DNA of 64,000 nt from Paraburkholderia sp. CNPSo 3272. GTDB taxonomy: Bacteria > Pseudomonadota > Gammaproteobacteria > Burkholderiales > Burkholderiaceae. Shown piece after piece: positions 46,506-54,951 of the stretch (positions are counted from its first letter, which is position 1; each line of letters starts with the position of its first letter). Under the pieces are notes generated by a model, which was given only the letters and a program-made list of their open reading frames with translations, did no database searches and was not told the origin of the DNA. The stretch is taken from the NCBI RefSeq assembly GCF_024206495.1, contig NZ_JAMBPQ010000013.1, forward strand, positions 62,001 to 126,000, written 5' to 3'. A program made the position numbers and the translations under genes.

Positions 46506-47792
46506 TCACACTCCTTGATGTGAACCCGCCGGTTCGTCAGCCTTCTTGCCCAGCTCGAAGCGGCTGTCGGGCTGCATGCGGAACGCGAGAATCACGCCGC
46601 ACCCCATCAGTATCATGCTGCCCACGAACGGCAGGTCCCAGTTGCCGAAGCGGTCGATCAGAAAACCGCCGACCACGGGCGAGATGATCGCGGCCAGCGC
46701 CGAGCCCGTGTTCATCATGCCGCTCGCCGTGCCCGAGAACTCCGGGGCGATATCCATGGGAATCGCCCACATCGGCCCGATCGTCATTTCGGCGAAGAAG
46801 AAACCCGCCGCGAGGCACGCCATGGAAATGACAGGGTCGTGCACGAACATCAGCGGCACGAGAACGATCAGTGTGATCAGCATGCACACGGAAACCATCC
46901 AGCTGCGCGCGCGCTTGAGATTACCCGTGCGCTGAAAGAGCCAGTCGGTCACGAGGCCGCCGAGCGTGTCGCCCACCACGCCCGCGAGGAACACCACCGA
47001 GGCGAAGATCGCCGACTTGCCCAACTGCAGGTGATAGTTGTGCAGGAAGTATTGCGGGATCCAGCTAAGGAAAAGCCACAGCGTCCAGCCGTAGCAGAAG
47101 TAGACGATCGTCACCGGAATCATGCGCTTGAAGAGCGCCATCCATGGCAGGCCCGTCGCGCGCGGCTTGGGCGGCGGCAGGATCGCGAGTTCGGCCTCGG
47201 TGATGCGCGGGTGATCCTTCGGATGTTCGGTGAAGGTGAATGCCCACACCACCACCCACAGCAGGCTGAGCGCGCCGCACACGAAGAACGATTCGCGCCA
47301 GCCGTAGCGCGCCATCACCAGCACGACCACCGCGGGCGCCACCGCGTTGCCGATGCGCGAGGCGGAGTGTGTGATGCCCTGCGCGAAGCCGCGCCGTTCT
47401 TTCGCGACCCAGCGCGACATGGCCGATGTCGAGGCGGGAAACGTCGCGCCCTCGCCGAAGCCGAGCAACAGGCGCGCGGCGAGCAGCGTGACGAGGCCGC
47501 CCGCCATGCCCGTGAGAATCGTCGCCACGCCCCACAGCGCGCCGCAGAAAAGCAGCGTGCGGCGCGCGCCGAAGCGGTCGCTCACCCAGCCGCCGATGAT
47601 CTGAAACAGCAAATACGGATACGCAAACGCCGAGAAAACCAGTCCCACTTCGGTATGCGAGAGCTGGAATTCCTTGCCGAAGCCCGCCGCCGCCGTGCTC
47701 ACGTTCACACGGTCGAGGTAGGTGATGAAGTACATGATGCAGAGCATGATCAGCACGATGCTGCTCGCGCTCGTCAATCGATACCGTTTCAT
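46506..47792 (-). CDS. MFS transporter, anion:cation symporter type (ACS, hydroxy/sugar-acid)
   Basis: A 428-residue, 12-helix carrier. ACS signs are ITYLDRVNVSTAAAGFGKEFQLSHTEVGLVFSAFAYPYLLFQIIGGWVSDRFGARRTL, GFGEGATFPASTSAMSRWVAKERRGFAQGITHSASRIGNAVAP. ACS members import galactonate, glucarate and related hydroxy acids. Together with the downstream FAD/Fe-S dehydrogenase and upstream class V aminotransferase it suggests hydroxy-acid uptake. The start at 47792 lies 135 bases from the aminotransferase stop, so the promoter is probably further upstream. Confidence 0.92.
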   Translation of the reverse strand: MKRYRLTSASSIVLIMLCIMYFITYLDRVNVSTAAAGFGKEFQLSHTEVGLVFSAFAYPYLLFQIIGGWVSDRFGARRTLLFCGALWGVATILTGMAGGLVTLLAARLLLGFGEGATFPASTSAMSRWVAKERRGFAQGITHSASRIGNAVAPAVVVLVMARYGWRESFFVCGALSLLWVVVWAFTFTEHPKDHPRITEAELAILPPPKPRATGLPWMALFKRMIPVTIVYFCYGWTLWLFLSWIPQYFLHNYHLQLGKSAIFASVVFLAGVVGDTLGGLVTDWLFQRTGNLKRARSWMVSVCMLITLIVLVPLMFVHDPVISMACLAAGFFFAEMTIGPMWAIPMDIAPEFSGTASGMMNTGSALAAIISPVVGGFLIDRFGNWDLPFVGSMILMGCGVILAFRMQPDSRFELGKKADEPAGSHQGV

Positions 47793-47927
47793 CGTCAGTC
47801 TCCACTGCTGGTTCTATCGGCCGCATCGCCCTTCTCGAAGTGGCGCCCGGCATGGGAACGACCTTGCATCACCCGGAATCGGCCTCGCAGGCCGCGCCCC
47901 TGCGCGGCATGTGAAAAAACGCTTGTT

Positions 47928-49145
47928 TCAGGCGGCTTTCAGCGACACCAGGTTGGGTTGCGCCGCGAGATATTCCATCGCGGCGGGCAAGCCGCTGTCC
48001 TTCAAGGGCACGCCTGCGATGCGCAGACCCATCTCGCAGCCCGCCAATGCCGCCAGCAGCGTGAGGTCGTTGCAGTCGCCAAGATGCCCGATGCGGAACA
48101 TGCGCCCCTTGACCTTGCCGAGTCCCGTGCCGAGCGACAGATCGAAGCGCTCGTAGATGATCTTGCGCACGGCATCCGCATCCACGCCTTCGGGCGTCAT
48201 CACGCCCGTGAGCACGGGACTGTAGACGGCGGGATCGGCGCACTGGATCTCGAGGCCCCACGCGCGCACGGCGCGCCGGCACGCCTCGCCTAGCCGCTGA
48301 TGCCGCGCGAACACGTTGTCGAGCCCTTCGTCCTGCAGCATGTCGAGCGCTTCGGAAAGGCCGTAGAGCAGGTTCGTGTTGGGCGTGTACGGCCAGTACC
48401 CGCTCTTGTTCATCTCGATGATCTCAGCCCAGCCCCAGAAGCTGCGCGGCAGCTTCGCATGCTCGCTCGCCGCCAGCGCCTTCGCCGACACGGCGTTGAA
48501 GCTGATGCCCGGCGGCAGCATGAGACCCTTCTGCGAGCCGGAGACGGTCACGTCCACGCCCCATTCGTCGTGGCGATAGTCGGCGCTGGCGAGACCGGAA
48601 ATCGTGTCCACGAGCAGCAGCGCCGGGTGGCCGGCGGCGTCGATCGCGCGGCGCACCGCAGCGATGTCCGAGGTCACGCCGGTCGAGGTCTCGTTATGCA
48701 CCACGCAAACCGCCTTGATGGCGTGCTGCGCGTCCTCTCGCAGACGCTTTTCGATCATGTCGGCCTGCACGCCGCGCCGCCAGCCCTCGATGCCGGGCAG
48801 GCCGAGAAATTCCGGCTTCAGGCCCAGGCGTTCGGCCATTTGCTTCCACAACGTCGCGAAATGGCCCGTCTCAAACATCAGCACCGTGTCGCCGGGGCTC
48901 AGCGTGTTGGTGAGCGCGGCTTCCCACGCGCCGGTGCCGGAGGCCGGGTAGATCACCACCGGCTGCTGCGTCTTGAAGATTTTCTTGATGCCGTCCAGCA
49001 CCTTGAGCCCGAGCACGCCGAACTCGGGGCCGCGATGGTCGATGGTCGGATAGCTCATCGCGCGCAGGATGCGATCGGGCACCGGGCTCGGCCCGGGAAT
49101 CTGCAGGAAGTGGCGACCAGCGGGATGGAAATCGAGCTTCAACAT
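47928..49145 (-). CDS. Class V PLP aminotransferase (serine/alanine-glyoxylate aminotransferase-like)
   Basis: A 405-residue PLP enzyme. The cofactor lysine is Lys 206 in VSGSQKGLMLPPG, the Asp partner is in LLLVDTISGLAS, and the N-terminus has IPGPSPVPDRILRAMSYPTIDHRGPEF typical of the SGAT/AGT group. It moves an amino group between an amino acid and glyoxylate or another oxoacid. It heads the minus-strand set aminotransferase - MFS - FAD/Fe-S dehydrogenase and is divergent from the GntR gene at 49308. Confidence 0.92.
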   Translation of the reverse strand: MLKLDFHPAGRHFLQIPGPSPVPDRILRAMSYPTIDHRGPEFGVLGLKVLDGIKKIFKTQQPVVIYPASGTGAWEAALTNTLSPGDTVLMFETGHFATLWKQMAERLGLKPEFLGLPGIEGWRRGVQADMIEKRLREDAQHAIKAVCVVHNETSTGVTSDIAAVRRAIDAAGHPALLLVDTISGLASADYRHDEWGVDVTVSGSQKGLMLPPGISFNAVSAKALAASEHAKLPRSFWGWAEIIEMNKSGYWPYTPNTNLLYGLSEALDMLQDEGLDNVFARHQRLGEACRRAVRAWGLEIQCADPAVYSPVLTGVMTPEGVDADAVRKIIYERFDLSLGTGLGKVKGRMFRIGHLGDCNDLTLLAALAGCEMGLRIAGVPLKDSGLPAAMEYLAAQPNLVSLKAA

Positions 49146-49158
49146 GCAATCGCTCCTG

Positions 49159-49179
49159 TTTTGAATTTTGCATTCAAAA
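49159..49179. promoter_or_regulatory. GntR-type operator before the aminotransferase
   Basis: TTTTGAAT (49159-49166) and ATTCAAAA (49172-49179) are perfect inverted arms. The 14 bases 49166-49179 (TTTTGCATTCAAAA) match the palindrome at 49302 at 13 of 14 places. It lies 14-34 bases upstream of the aminotransferase start codon. Confidence 0.8.
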
Positions 49180-49301
49180 AACTATAATCCAGCCAGCTCC
49201 TCCGCAAAGAGAGAATTCCAACATGGTTTACCCCAGTATCAGCTAGCTCCTTTGGGGTCCTTTCCTTGGGCTAGAATTCGCTGGAAACCGATGGAAATGC
49301 C

Positions 49302-49315
49302 TTTTGCATGCAAAA
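49302..49315. promoter_or_regulatory. GntR-type operator overlapping the GntR start codon
   Basis: TTTTGCATGCAAAA is a perfect 14-base palindrome and contains the ATG (49308) of the GntR gene in its centre. A protein bound here would block translation start region transcription directly, so it reads as an autorepression site; together with 49159-49179 it covers both divergent genes. Confidence 0.8.
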
Positions 49316-50024
49316 TCCAAACCTGAACCCCACTGCGATCAGCCCGGAGCTGCCGCCTGTTCCGCGCCAGCAACTCCATGACACCGTCGTCGACCATCTA
49401 CGGCGCTTCATCGTGGAAGGCATGCTCGAGGCCGGGCGCAAGCTCAACGAACGCGAGCTGTGCGAAACGCTGGGGATTTCGCGCACGCCGCTTCGCGAGG
49501 CGCTGAAGGTGCTCGCCTCCGAAGGGCTGATCGAGATTTCGCCGAATCGCGGCGCCTCGGTCTCGAAGATGTCGGAGGCGGAACTGCGCGAGACCTTCGA
49601 ACTCATGAGCGGGCTCGAAGCGTTTTCAGGCGAGCTGGCGTGCGAGCGGATCACCGCGGCTGAGATCGCCGAGATCAAGGCGCTGCACTACGCCATGCTC
49701 GCCTGCCGCGCGCAGAACGATCTGGCCGGCTACTACGGCCGCAATCAGGCGATTCACGACAAGATCAACGAAGCGGCGCGCAACTCGGCGCTGCGGCAAA
49801 CGTATATCGCGGTGAATCGCCGTTTGCAGGCGCTGCGGTTTCGCTCGAACTTCGAAACCCCCAAGTGGGATCGCGCGATCCACGAGCATGGCGAAATGCT
49901 GGAGGCGCTCGATGCGCGCGACGGAAAGCGGCTCGCCGCGATACTGCGGCAGCATTTGCTCGCCAAACGCGATGCGGTGCTGAGGATTGGGGATACGCCG
50001 CCGGTGCAGGACGCCGGCAACTGA
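49308..50024 (+). CDS. GntR family regulator (FadR subgroup)
   Basis: This 238-residue regulator has the wHTH (DTVVDHLRRFIVEGMLEAGRKLNERELCETLGISRTPLREALKVLASEGLIEISPNRGASVSKM) and an FCD all-helical effector domain (MSGLEAFSGELACERIT; RNQAIHDKINEAARNSALRQTY; HGEMLEALDARDGKRLAAILRQHL) with His/Asp residues that bind metal and carboxylates in relatives. It probably controls the divergent aminotransferase-MFS-dehydrogenase genes. The start lies within a palindrome, and no close Shine-Dalgarno is seen, so a weaker or later start (Met) is possible. Confidence 0.9.
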   Translation: MQNPNLNPTAISPELPPVPRQQLHDTVVDHLRRFIVEGMLEAGRKLNERELCETLGISRTPLREALKVLASEGLIEISPNRGASVSKMSEAELRETFELMSGLEAFSGELACERITAAEIAEIKALHYAMLACRAQNDLAGYYGRNQAIHDKINEAARNSALRQTYIAVNRRLQALRFRSNFETPKWDRAIHEHGEMLEALDARDGKRLAAILRQHLLAKRDAVLRIGDTPPVQDAGN

Positions 50025-50050
50025 TTCGTTGCGCGCGCCACGCCTTTCGA

Positions 50051-51004
50051 CTACTTCGCCGTCGACTCCAAAAAACTCTGCGCAAGCTGCTTCCTCAGGT
50101 GATCGGCCGCGGGCGAGAGCCTGCGGCCCACGCGCGTGACCATCTGGCTCGAAAAGCCCGCCGCGATCGGATGATCGATCGGCACGGCCACCAGTTCGCC
50201 CAGATCGATGCCCCGGCGCGCCGTAATCGACGACATGAACGCCACGCCCAGCCCGGCGGCCGCGAGCGTCTGCGCCGTGTTGAACAGATCGACGCGATAA
50301 GCCGGCATCACGTTCAAACGCGCGTCGTCGAACAGCGACTGCACGAAGTGCTGCACACCGAACGACTCGGTCATGAAGATCAGGCGCTCGCTGGCGAGTT
50401 CGGCGGGCGCCACCTTCTGCAGCTTCGCAAAGCGGTGCGAGGGCGCGACGAGCGCGCAGAGCGGCCGCGAGGCGAAGGGATGAATGCGCATGGCAGGGTC
50501 GTCGGACGTGCGCGTGCACAGGCCGATATCGACGACGTCGTCGCGCACGAGCGAGAGTACGACCGGCGTCGGCCCCGAGCGGATCTCCACGAGGATGTCC
50601 GGGTACGTCATCGAAAAACGCTGCAACGCCCGCGCTATCAGATTGCCGATGAAACCCTCGCCCACGCCCAGCGCCACGCGACCGCGCCTTAGGTGCCGGT
50701 ACTCTTCGAGGCGCGCGGCCAGATCGCGCTGGCGGCGCTGCCCGTCGCGATAGTGGTCCACGAGCACCTGACCGATCTCGGTCACGGCCACGCTGCGCCC
50801 GCGCCGCTCGATCAACGGAAAGCGCAGTCGCCGCTCCAGCGCCGCCACCTGCCGGCTGATGACCGAGGCGTTGATGCCCAATGCCTCGGCGGCCATGCGC
50901 ACGCCGCCTGCGGCCGCGATTTCGGCCAGATAGCGCAACGGCCGCTCGCCGATATCGTCGATCACGCCTCGCGCCACCTCTTCCCGATCTGCCTTTCCCC
51001 GCAC
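50051..51004 (-). CDS. LysR family regulator of the second M20-MHS module
   Basis: A 317-residue LysR protein with GTG start. HTH: LAEIAAAGGVRMAAEALGINASVISRQVAALERRLRFPLIERRGR; effector domain with VALGVGEGFIGNLIARALQRF and PTPVVLSLVRDDVVDIGLCTR. It converges on the GntR gene with 26 bases between and is divergent from the M20D gene at 51169. A 19-base palindrome lies in the divergent spacer. Confidence 0.92.
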   Translation of the reverse strand: MRGKADREEVARGVIDDIGERPLRYLAEIAAAGGVRMAAEALGINASVISRQVAALERRLRFPLIERRGRSVAVTEIGQVLVDHYRDGQRRQRDLAARLEEYRHLRRGRVALGVGEGFIGNLIARALQRFSMTYPDILVEIRSGPTPVVLSLVRDDVVDIGLCTRTSDDPAMRIHPFASRPLCALVAPSHRFAKLQKVAPAELASERLIFMTESFGVQHFVQSLFDDARLNVMPAYRVDLFNTAQTLAAAGLGVAFMSSITARRGIDLGELVAVPIDHPIAAGFSSQMVTRVGRRLSPAADHLRKQLAQSFLESTAK

Positions 51005-51053
51005 TGCATCGCTCCTTCCGCGCGCGTCGTCTTGCTGCGGCGCGACAATCGAC

Positions 51054-51072
51054 TGTTGACTTCAAGTCAACA
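51054..51072. promoter_or_regulatory. Candidate LysR operator in the second M20 module
   Basis: TGTTGACTTCAAGTCAACA is a perfect 19-base palindrome (nine-base arms, one-base centre) 50 bases from the LysR start and 97 bases from the hydrolase start. Its symmetry and place suit autoregulation and divergent control. Confidence 0.75.
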
Positions 51073-51168
51073 TTTTCGATGCTTTTCCGTCATGGGTCGA
51101 GTTTTTCGTCGATGCAATACTCGGCCTTTGGCTTTTGCCCAAAACCCATTCCAATAAGGGGAGTCCCC

Positions 51169-52359
51169 GTGAGCGAGCACCACTACTGCGAAGTCGCCGA
51201 CCTGGCCGAAGCCCGATCGGAACTCGACGAAATCCGTCATCACCTCCACAAGCACCCCGAGCTGTCGTACGAGGAGGCCGACACGTCGCGCTTCGTCGCC
51301 GACAAGCTCGAGTCCTGGGGCTACGACGTCACGCGCCGCGTGGGCGGCCACGGCGTCGTGGCGGCGCTCAAGGCGGGCACGAGCACGCGCACCGTAGGGG
51401 TGCGCGCCGACATGGACGCCCTGCCGATCCAGGAGCTGACCGGCCTCGATTACGCAAGCATCCACGCGGGCAAGATGCACGCGTGCGGCCACGACGGCCA
51501 CACCACCGTGCTGCTCGGCGCGGCGCGCCAGCTCGCGAAAACGCGCAATTTCGACGGCACCGTCCACCTGATTTTCCAGCCCGCCGAAGAAGCCGGTTCG
51601 GACAGCGGCGCCCAGCGCATGATCGCCGACGGCCTGTTCGAGCGCTTCCCCTGCGAAGCCATCTTCGGGCTGCACAACCATCCGGGCGTGCCCATCGGCA
51701 CCTTCGGCTTTCGCGCCGGCCCGCTCATGGCCGCGTGCGACACGGTCAAGCTACGTGTTCACGGCAAGGGCGGCCATGCGGCGCGCCCCCATCTGGCCGT
51801 CGACCCGGTGCTCGTGGGCAGCAGCATCGTGATGGCCTTGCAGTCGGTGGTGTCGCGCAACGTCGATCCAAACGAAGCCGCGGTCGTGACCGTCGGCGCG
51901 TTCCGTTCGGGCCACGCGCCCAACGTGATTCCCGAAGACGCCGTGCTCGAATTGAGCGTGCGCTCGTTCTCGCCCGAGGTGCGCGCGACGCTCGAGGCAC
52001 GCATCCGCGCCCTCGTGCAAGCGCAGGCGCAAAGCTACGGCGCGACGGTGGACATCGAATTCATCCGCGGCTATCCGGTGCTCATCAACAGCGAAGCCGA
52101 AACCGAATTCGCACGTCAGGTCGCCGAGGAACTGGTCGGGCCGGAGCACGTCATCGCGCCATTCCCGCCGATCGCCGGCAGCGAGGATTTCGCGTACTAC
52201 CTGCAGCAGCGGCCCGGTTGTTTCGTGCGCCTTGGCAATGGCGAAGGCCGGCCGATGCTGCACAACGCACGCTACGACTTCAACGACGAGAACCTGACCA
52301 TTGGCGCCGCGTTCTGGACGCGCCTCGTCGAACGCTTCCTCAGCAAGGAGCGTGCATGA
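51169..52359 (+). CDS. M20D amidohydrolase (hippurate/IAA-amino-acid hydrolase-like)
   Basis: A 396-residue zinc amidohydrolase that removes amino acids from N-acyl conjugates. Motifs: HKHPELSYEE, RADMDALPIQELTG, HACGHDGHTTVLLGAA (Cys and His ligands), QPAEEAGSDSGAQRM (Glu pair), GLHNHPGVPIGTF and the late SEDFAYYLQQRPG. GTG start with GGGGAG upstream. The stop overlaps the MHS start (ATGA), so they form an operon. Family members act on hippurate, indole-acetyl or benzoyl amino acids; the substrate here is open. Confidence 0.92.
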   Translation: MSEHHYCEVADLAEARSELDEIRHHLHKHPELSYEEADTSRFVADKLESWGYDVTRRVGGHGVVAALKAGTSTRTVGVRADMDALPIQELTGLDYASIHAGKMHACGHDGHTTVLLGAARQLAKTRNFDGTVHLIFQPAEEAGSDSGAQRMIADGLFERFPCEAIFGLHNHPGVPIGTFGFRAGPLMAACDTVKLRVHGKGGHAARPHLAVDPVLVGSSIVMALQSVVSRNVDPNEAAVVTVGAFRSGHAPNVIPEDAVLELSVRSFSPEVRATLEARIRALVQAQAQSYGATVDIEFIRGYPVLINSEAETEFARQVAEELVGPEHVIAPFPPIAGSEDFAYYLQQRPGCFVRLGNGEGRPMLHNARYDFNDENLTIGAAFWTRLVERFLSKERA

Positions 52360-53660
52360 ACGCCGCCACGGAACCGCTTCTGGAAACAGCCGAAGAAGCG
52401 CCGCTCTCGCCGGGCTACCAGCGCAAGATCGTTCTCGCGGCGGTGATCGGCAACCTGCTCGAATTCTTCGACTTCACGGTCTATAGCTATTTCGCGCTCA
52501 CGATCGGCCATCAGTTCTTCCCGGCCGACAGCCAGGTCACGTCGCTCTTGCTCGCGTTCGCGGTGTTCGCCGTGGGCTTCGTGATGCGCCCGCTCGGCGG
52601 CATCGTGCTCGGCCGCTACGCGGACCGGGCGGGCCGCAAGCCGGCGCTCACGCTCACTATCCTGCTGATGGCGGTGGGTTCCGCGTCCATCGGTCTTGCA
52701 CCCACCTATGCGCAGATCGGCCTGGCCGCCCCGCTCCTGATCGTCGTCGCCCGCCTCGTGCAGGGGTTCGCCCAAGGCGGCGAGTTCGGCGCGGCAACCG
52801 CCACCCTCCTCGAAATGGGCGGACAGGCAAGCCGCGGTTTTCGCGCGAGCTGGCAACTCGCGAGCCAGGGCGCGGCAGCGCTGCTCGGCTCGGGCCTCGC
52901 GGCGAGCCTCGGCTTTCTGCTCTCTGCGGAAACGATGCATAGCTGGGGCTGGCGCATTCCGTTCCTGCTCGGCACGCTCATCGCGCCGGTCGGCATCTAT
53001 CTGCGCCGGCACATTCGCGAGGAGCCGCCGGCGCAGCGCGTAGTCGCGGACCGCGACGACCCGAAGCGCGGCGTGTATGTGCGCAACTGGTTTCTCACGA
53101 TCTTCGCGATCATGGGCATGTCGGTTTCGACCTACGTGATGATGTACTACATGCCGACCTACTGCATCCAGTACCTGGGACTGCCGCCCAAAATGTCGAT
53201 CCTCGCGGGCGTGGCGTCCAGCACGATCTCGCTCGTGATGTGCCCGATCTACGGCGCGTGGTCGGACCGCATGGGCCGCCGCAAGCCGCTCACGGTGATC
53301 GGGCGCGTCGCGTTGATCCTGCTGCTCTATCCGGCGTTCTGGCTCATGACGCACTTTCCGTCGCTGCCGGTCGTGCTCGCCGCGCTCGTCGTGCTCATGC
53401 TCTGCTATACGATGGGCTCTGCGCCCGCTTACGCGCTGATGCCGGAAAACTTTCCGAAACATCTGCGCGCTGGCTATATGTCGAGCGCCTACGCGATTGC
53501 GGTGTCGGTGTTCGGCGGCACGGCTCAGCTCGTGGCCGGCTGGCTCATCCATGTGACGGGCAACAAGATGGCGCCCGCGTGGTACATGATCGGCTGCGTG
53601 CTGATTTCGCTCATTGCCGTTTCAATGTTCGAGGAAACCGGCAACAAGCAGATCGACTGA
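52356..53660 (+). CDS. MHS-family MFS symporter (module 2)
   Basis: A 434-residue, 12-helix symporter. GNLLEFFDFTVYSYFA in helix 1, GGIVLGRYADRAGRKPAL in loop 2-3 and FAQGGEFGAATATLLEMGGQASRGFRASWQ in helices 4-5 place it in the MHS subfamily, like the module-1 carrier. The ATG overlaps the M20D stop. It probably imports the N-acyl amino acid or related anion that the hydrolase uses. Confidence 0.92.
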   Translation: MNAATEPLLETAEEAPLSPGYQRKIVLAAVIGNLLEFFDFTVYSYFALTIGHQFFPADSQVTSLLLAFAVFAVGFVMRPLGGIVLGRYADRAGRKPALTLTILLMAVGSASIGLAPTYAQIGLAAPLLIVVARLVQGFAQGGEFGAATATLLEMGGQASRGFRASWQLASQGAAALLGSGLAASLGFLLSAETMHSWGWRIPFLLGTLIAPVGIYLRRHIREEPPAQRVVADRDDPKRGVYVRNWFLTIFAIMGMSVSTYVMMYYMPTYCIQYLGLPPKMSILAGVASSTISLVMCPIYGAWSDRMGRRKPLTVIGRVALILLLYPAFWLMTHFPSLPVVLAALVVLMLCYTMGSAPAYALMPENFPKHLRAGYMSSAYAIAVSVFGGTAQLVAGWLIHVTGNKMAPAWYMIGCVLISLIAVSMFEETGNKQID

Positions 53661-53690
53661 CCGCTCGCCTGAAAAGATGCAGCCCTAAAA

Positions 53691-53725
53691 AAGGGCGGGC
53701 GACGCTGGGTGCGTCGCCCGCCCTT
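53691..53725 (-). terminator. Long GC hairpin, minus-strand terminator
   Basis: Arms 53691-53705 and 53711-53725 pair perfectly over 15 bases around TGGGT. A run of six A precedes it (T-run on the minus strand), so it ends the glycine-rich gene at 53779 and may also act on the convergent MHS operon. Confidence 0.85.
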
Positions 53726-53778
53726 CGCACTACACCCCGATTCTTCTTCGATAGTTAGTTTGACTACATACCCCGCCG

Positions 53779-54153
53779 TTATTGGCTGCCGCCAGGCTGA
53801 GTGCTCATCCCGCCATTACCATTGTCGTTGTTATACGGCATGCTCTGGGGGGTTCCCGTGGCAGGCGCAGGCGCCGCGCCAGTCCCGGTTCCCTGGCCGC
53901 CGCCGGTCGCTGTAGTGCCGGGCGCGCCATAGCCGCTATTGTTATAACGGGTGCCTGCGGTGCTGCCCGGCGGACGCGCCGTATTGATGCCCGCCGCGCC
54001 CGTCGTGCCGCCGCCCGCGCCTACGCCATTGCTACCCCCGCCGGCGCCACCGGCTCCACCGCCGGCTCCCCCGCCTGCGCCCTGCGCGAGCGCGGCTGCC
54101 GAACACGTTGCGATGATCACCCCAGCCAGCAATTGTTTGATCGATCCATTCAT
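53779..54153 (-). CDS. Secreted Gly/Thr/Asn-rich low-complexity protein
   Basis: The 124-residue product has a signal peptide (SIKQLLAGVIIATCSAAALA, cleaving before QGAGG). The mature part is almost entirely Gly, Ala, Thr, Ser, Pro and Asn (GGGAGGGAGGAGGG... PYNNDNGNGGMS) without cysteine, so it is probably disordered, exported to the periplasm or outside. An AAGGAG site precedes the ATG at 54153. Function unknown. Confidence 0.75.
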   Translation of the reverse strand: MNGSIKQLLAGVIIATCSAAALAQGAGGGAGGGAGGAGGGSNGVGAGGGTTGAAGINTARPPGSTAGTRYNNSGYGAPGTTATGGGQGTGTGAAPAPATGTPQSMPYNNDNGNGGMSTQPGGSQ

Positions 54154-54375
54154 TTCGCTCTCCTTGAGGATTGTGGATGGAACTGCTACGTGGCGAACCG
54201 GCGGCGCACCACGCCTGGCTGTTGTTCCGCAAGCGCCATGCCGCCGCAGAGTCGAACCCGGCTGCGCGCCGTTTGCTCTGATTAGAGGTTTCACGCGCCG
54301 CGCGGCATCCGCCTTGCTACAGTTGAGATTGGTTGCAAACGGTCTCAGACGGTCTCAATCAAGGAGGAAATCGCA

Positions 54376-54930
54376 ATGGCCAACATGCTCGACAACTGCA
54401 AGGTCGCAATCCTTGCCATGGACGGATTCGAGGAAGTCGAACTTACCGAGCCGCGCCGCGCATTAAAGGAAGCGGGGGCGCACGTGGACGTGATATCGCA
54501 GAAAAGCGGCGAAATTCAGGGCTTTCGTCACGTCGACAAGGGCAGCAAGATCAAGGTGGACCGCACTTTCGGCAGCGTGAAGGCGGATGACTACGACGCG
54601 GTCGTATTGCCCGGCGGCGTGGTGAACTCGGACGCCATCCGCCTCATCCCGGAGGCGCAGGCGTTCGTGCGTGCGGCCAACGACGCGCACAAGACGATTG
54701 CCGTGATCTGCCATGGTGGTTGGCTGCCGGTCTCGGCTGGTATCGTCAAGGGACACACCATGACGAGCTGGCCCTCGCTGCAGGACGATATCCGCAATGC
54801 GGGCGGCAAGTGGGTCGACGAGACCATGGTCCACGACGGCAACTTCATCACGAGCCGCAAGCCCGACGATATACCTGCCTTCAACGCCGAAATAATTTCC
54901 ACCCTGTCGGCGGCGGCAGGCACGGCATGA
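54376..54930 (+). CDS. DJ-1/PfpI family type-1 glutamine-amidotransferase-like protein
   Basis: A 184-residue DJ-1/PfpI domain. The nucleophile elbow reads AVICHGGWLPVSAG (Cys-His), with GFEEVELTEPRRALKEAG containing the conserved Glu and AVVLPGGVVNSD before it. Such proteins act as proteases, glyoxalase III or protein deglycases and as general stress proteins. AAGGAGG precedes the ATG; two CGGTCTCA repeats lie upstream (54340-54357). It converges on kup with 21 bases between. Confidence 0.9.
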   Translation: MANMLDNCKVAILAMDGFEEVELTEPRRALKEAGAHVDVISQKSGEIQGFRHVDKGSKIKVDRTFGSVKADDYDAVVLPGGVVNSDAIRLIPEAQAFVRAANDAHKTIAVICHGGWLPVSAGIVKGHTMTSWPSLQDDIRNAGGKWVDETMVHDGNFITSRKPDDIPAFNAEIISTLSAAAGTA

Positions 54931-54951
54931 CAGCGCTGGCCGGCGTCATGC

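Noticed and set aside
54339-54357. Two CGGTCTCA copies before the PfpI-like gene as an operator
   Set aside because: Only two short direct copies, ten bases apart, without symmetry; too weak to name a site.
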